A stretch of 6,205 bases of DNA from Hyphomicrobiales bacterium (GTDB lineage: Bacteria; Pseudomonadota; Alphaproteobacteria; Rhizobiales; Beijerinckiaceae): the NCBI GenBank assembly GCA_028290085.1, contig JAQGKN010000615.1, positions 1 through 6,205 of the forward strand. Reading direction: 5' to 3'. Positions 6,046 through 6,205 of this stretch are shown in pieces. The translations under genes and the position numbers were made by a program. The stretch's first letter is position 1. Each line of letters opens with the position of its first letter. The notes beneath the pieces are model-generated. The model was not told the origin of the DNA. It saw nothing but the letters and a program-made list of their open reading frames with translations, and searched no databases.

Positions 6046-6205
6046 CGTCTCCGGAACGCCGAAGATGAGCAAGGTTGCCACGGCCGCAGCGGAGAGCGCC
6101 GTGAAGAGAAAGGACGACGTGTAGCCCACATGGTCAGAGAGCGCCGCGAAGATCAGCGGGCTTAGTGCGGCACCGGCCAGGCCCGTGAAGCGCCAAAGGC
6201 CGAGA
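6031..6205 (-). CDS. Major facilitator superfamily transporter, C-terminal end (partial)
   Basis: Fifty-seven codons and a TGA stop are visible on the minus strand; the N-terminal part lies beyond the right edge. The peptide includes LWRFTGLAGAALSPLIFAAL, SDHVGYTSSFLFTAL, a hydrophobic segment AAAVATLLIFG and the tail VPETKADR. An SPL-x-FAALSD-x-x-GY loop followed by a last membrane helix and VPET is typical of the final two helices of MFS exporters. The gene converges on the ABC operon with a 222-nt gap and is likely unrelated to it. Substrate cannot be assigned from the fragment. Confidence 0.78.
   Translation of the reverse strand, partial: LGLWRFTGLAGAALSPLIFAALSDHVGYTSSFLFTALSAAAVATLLIFGVPETKADR

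Overview
The window looks like a piece of a GC-rich alphaproteobacterial genome, probably Hyphomicrobiales-like. The evidence is GC-rich third codon positions, a DUF2325 gene, and Mo-box-like operators next to a molbindin gene. No taxonomic marker gene is present, so this is an inference.

Layout. Positions 1-2047 carry three minus-strand genes read leftward from a shared divergent region: a DUF2325 protein gene (739-2047), a possible small gene (487-724) and the start of a fatty-acid hydroxylase/sterol desaturase-type membrane enzyme (1-414, running off the left edge). The DUF2325 gene is frameshifted near 1742-1750: its conserved N-terminal part is in one frame and the rest, with the coiled coil and DUF2325 domain, is in another. 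The small gene also appears to need a frameshift near 640.

Positions 2048-2264 form a divergent regulatory region. It holds two AT-rich palindromes resembling ModE (Mo-box) operators, one just upstream of each divergent gene. Both genes have a GGGAGG Shine-Dalgarno sequence 5 nt before the chosen start.

Positions 2265-5808 hold a tight plus-strand operon: a single-domain molbindin (mop), a TsaA/TrmO-family methyltransferase-like protein, and a complete type II (BtuCDF/FecBCD-fold) ABC importer made of a periplasmic binding protein, a membrane permease and an ATPase. Stops and starts overlap at three junctions (TGATG, TGATG, GTGA). The transporter fold alone would suggest iron-siderophore or cobalamin uptake. 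The molbindin and Mo-box-like sites instead suggest an oxyanion such as molybdate or tungstate, as in MolABC-type importers. The TsaA/TrmO-like protein is the least explained member.

Positions 5809-6030 are a convergent gap with several inverted repeats. An MFS transporter C-terminus on the minus strand fills 6031-6205 and runs off the right edge. I saw no tRNA, rRNA, CRISPR array or insertion sequence.
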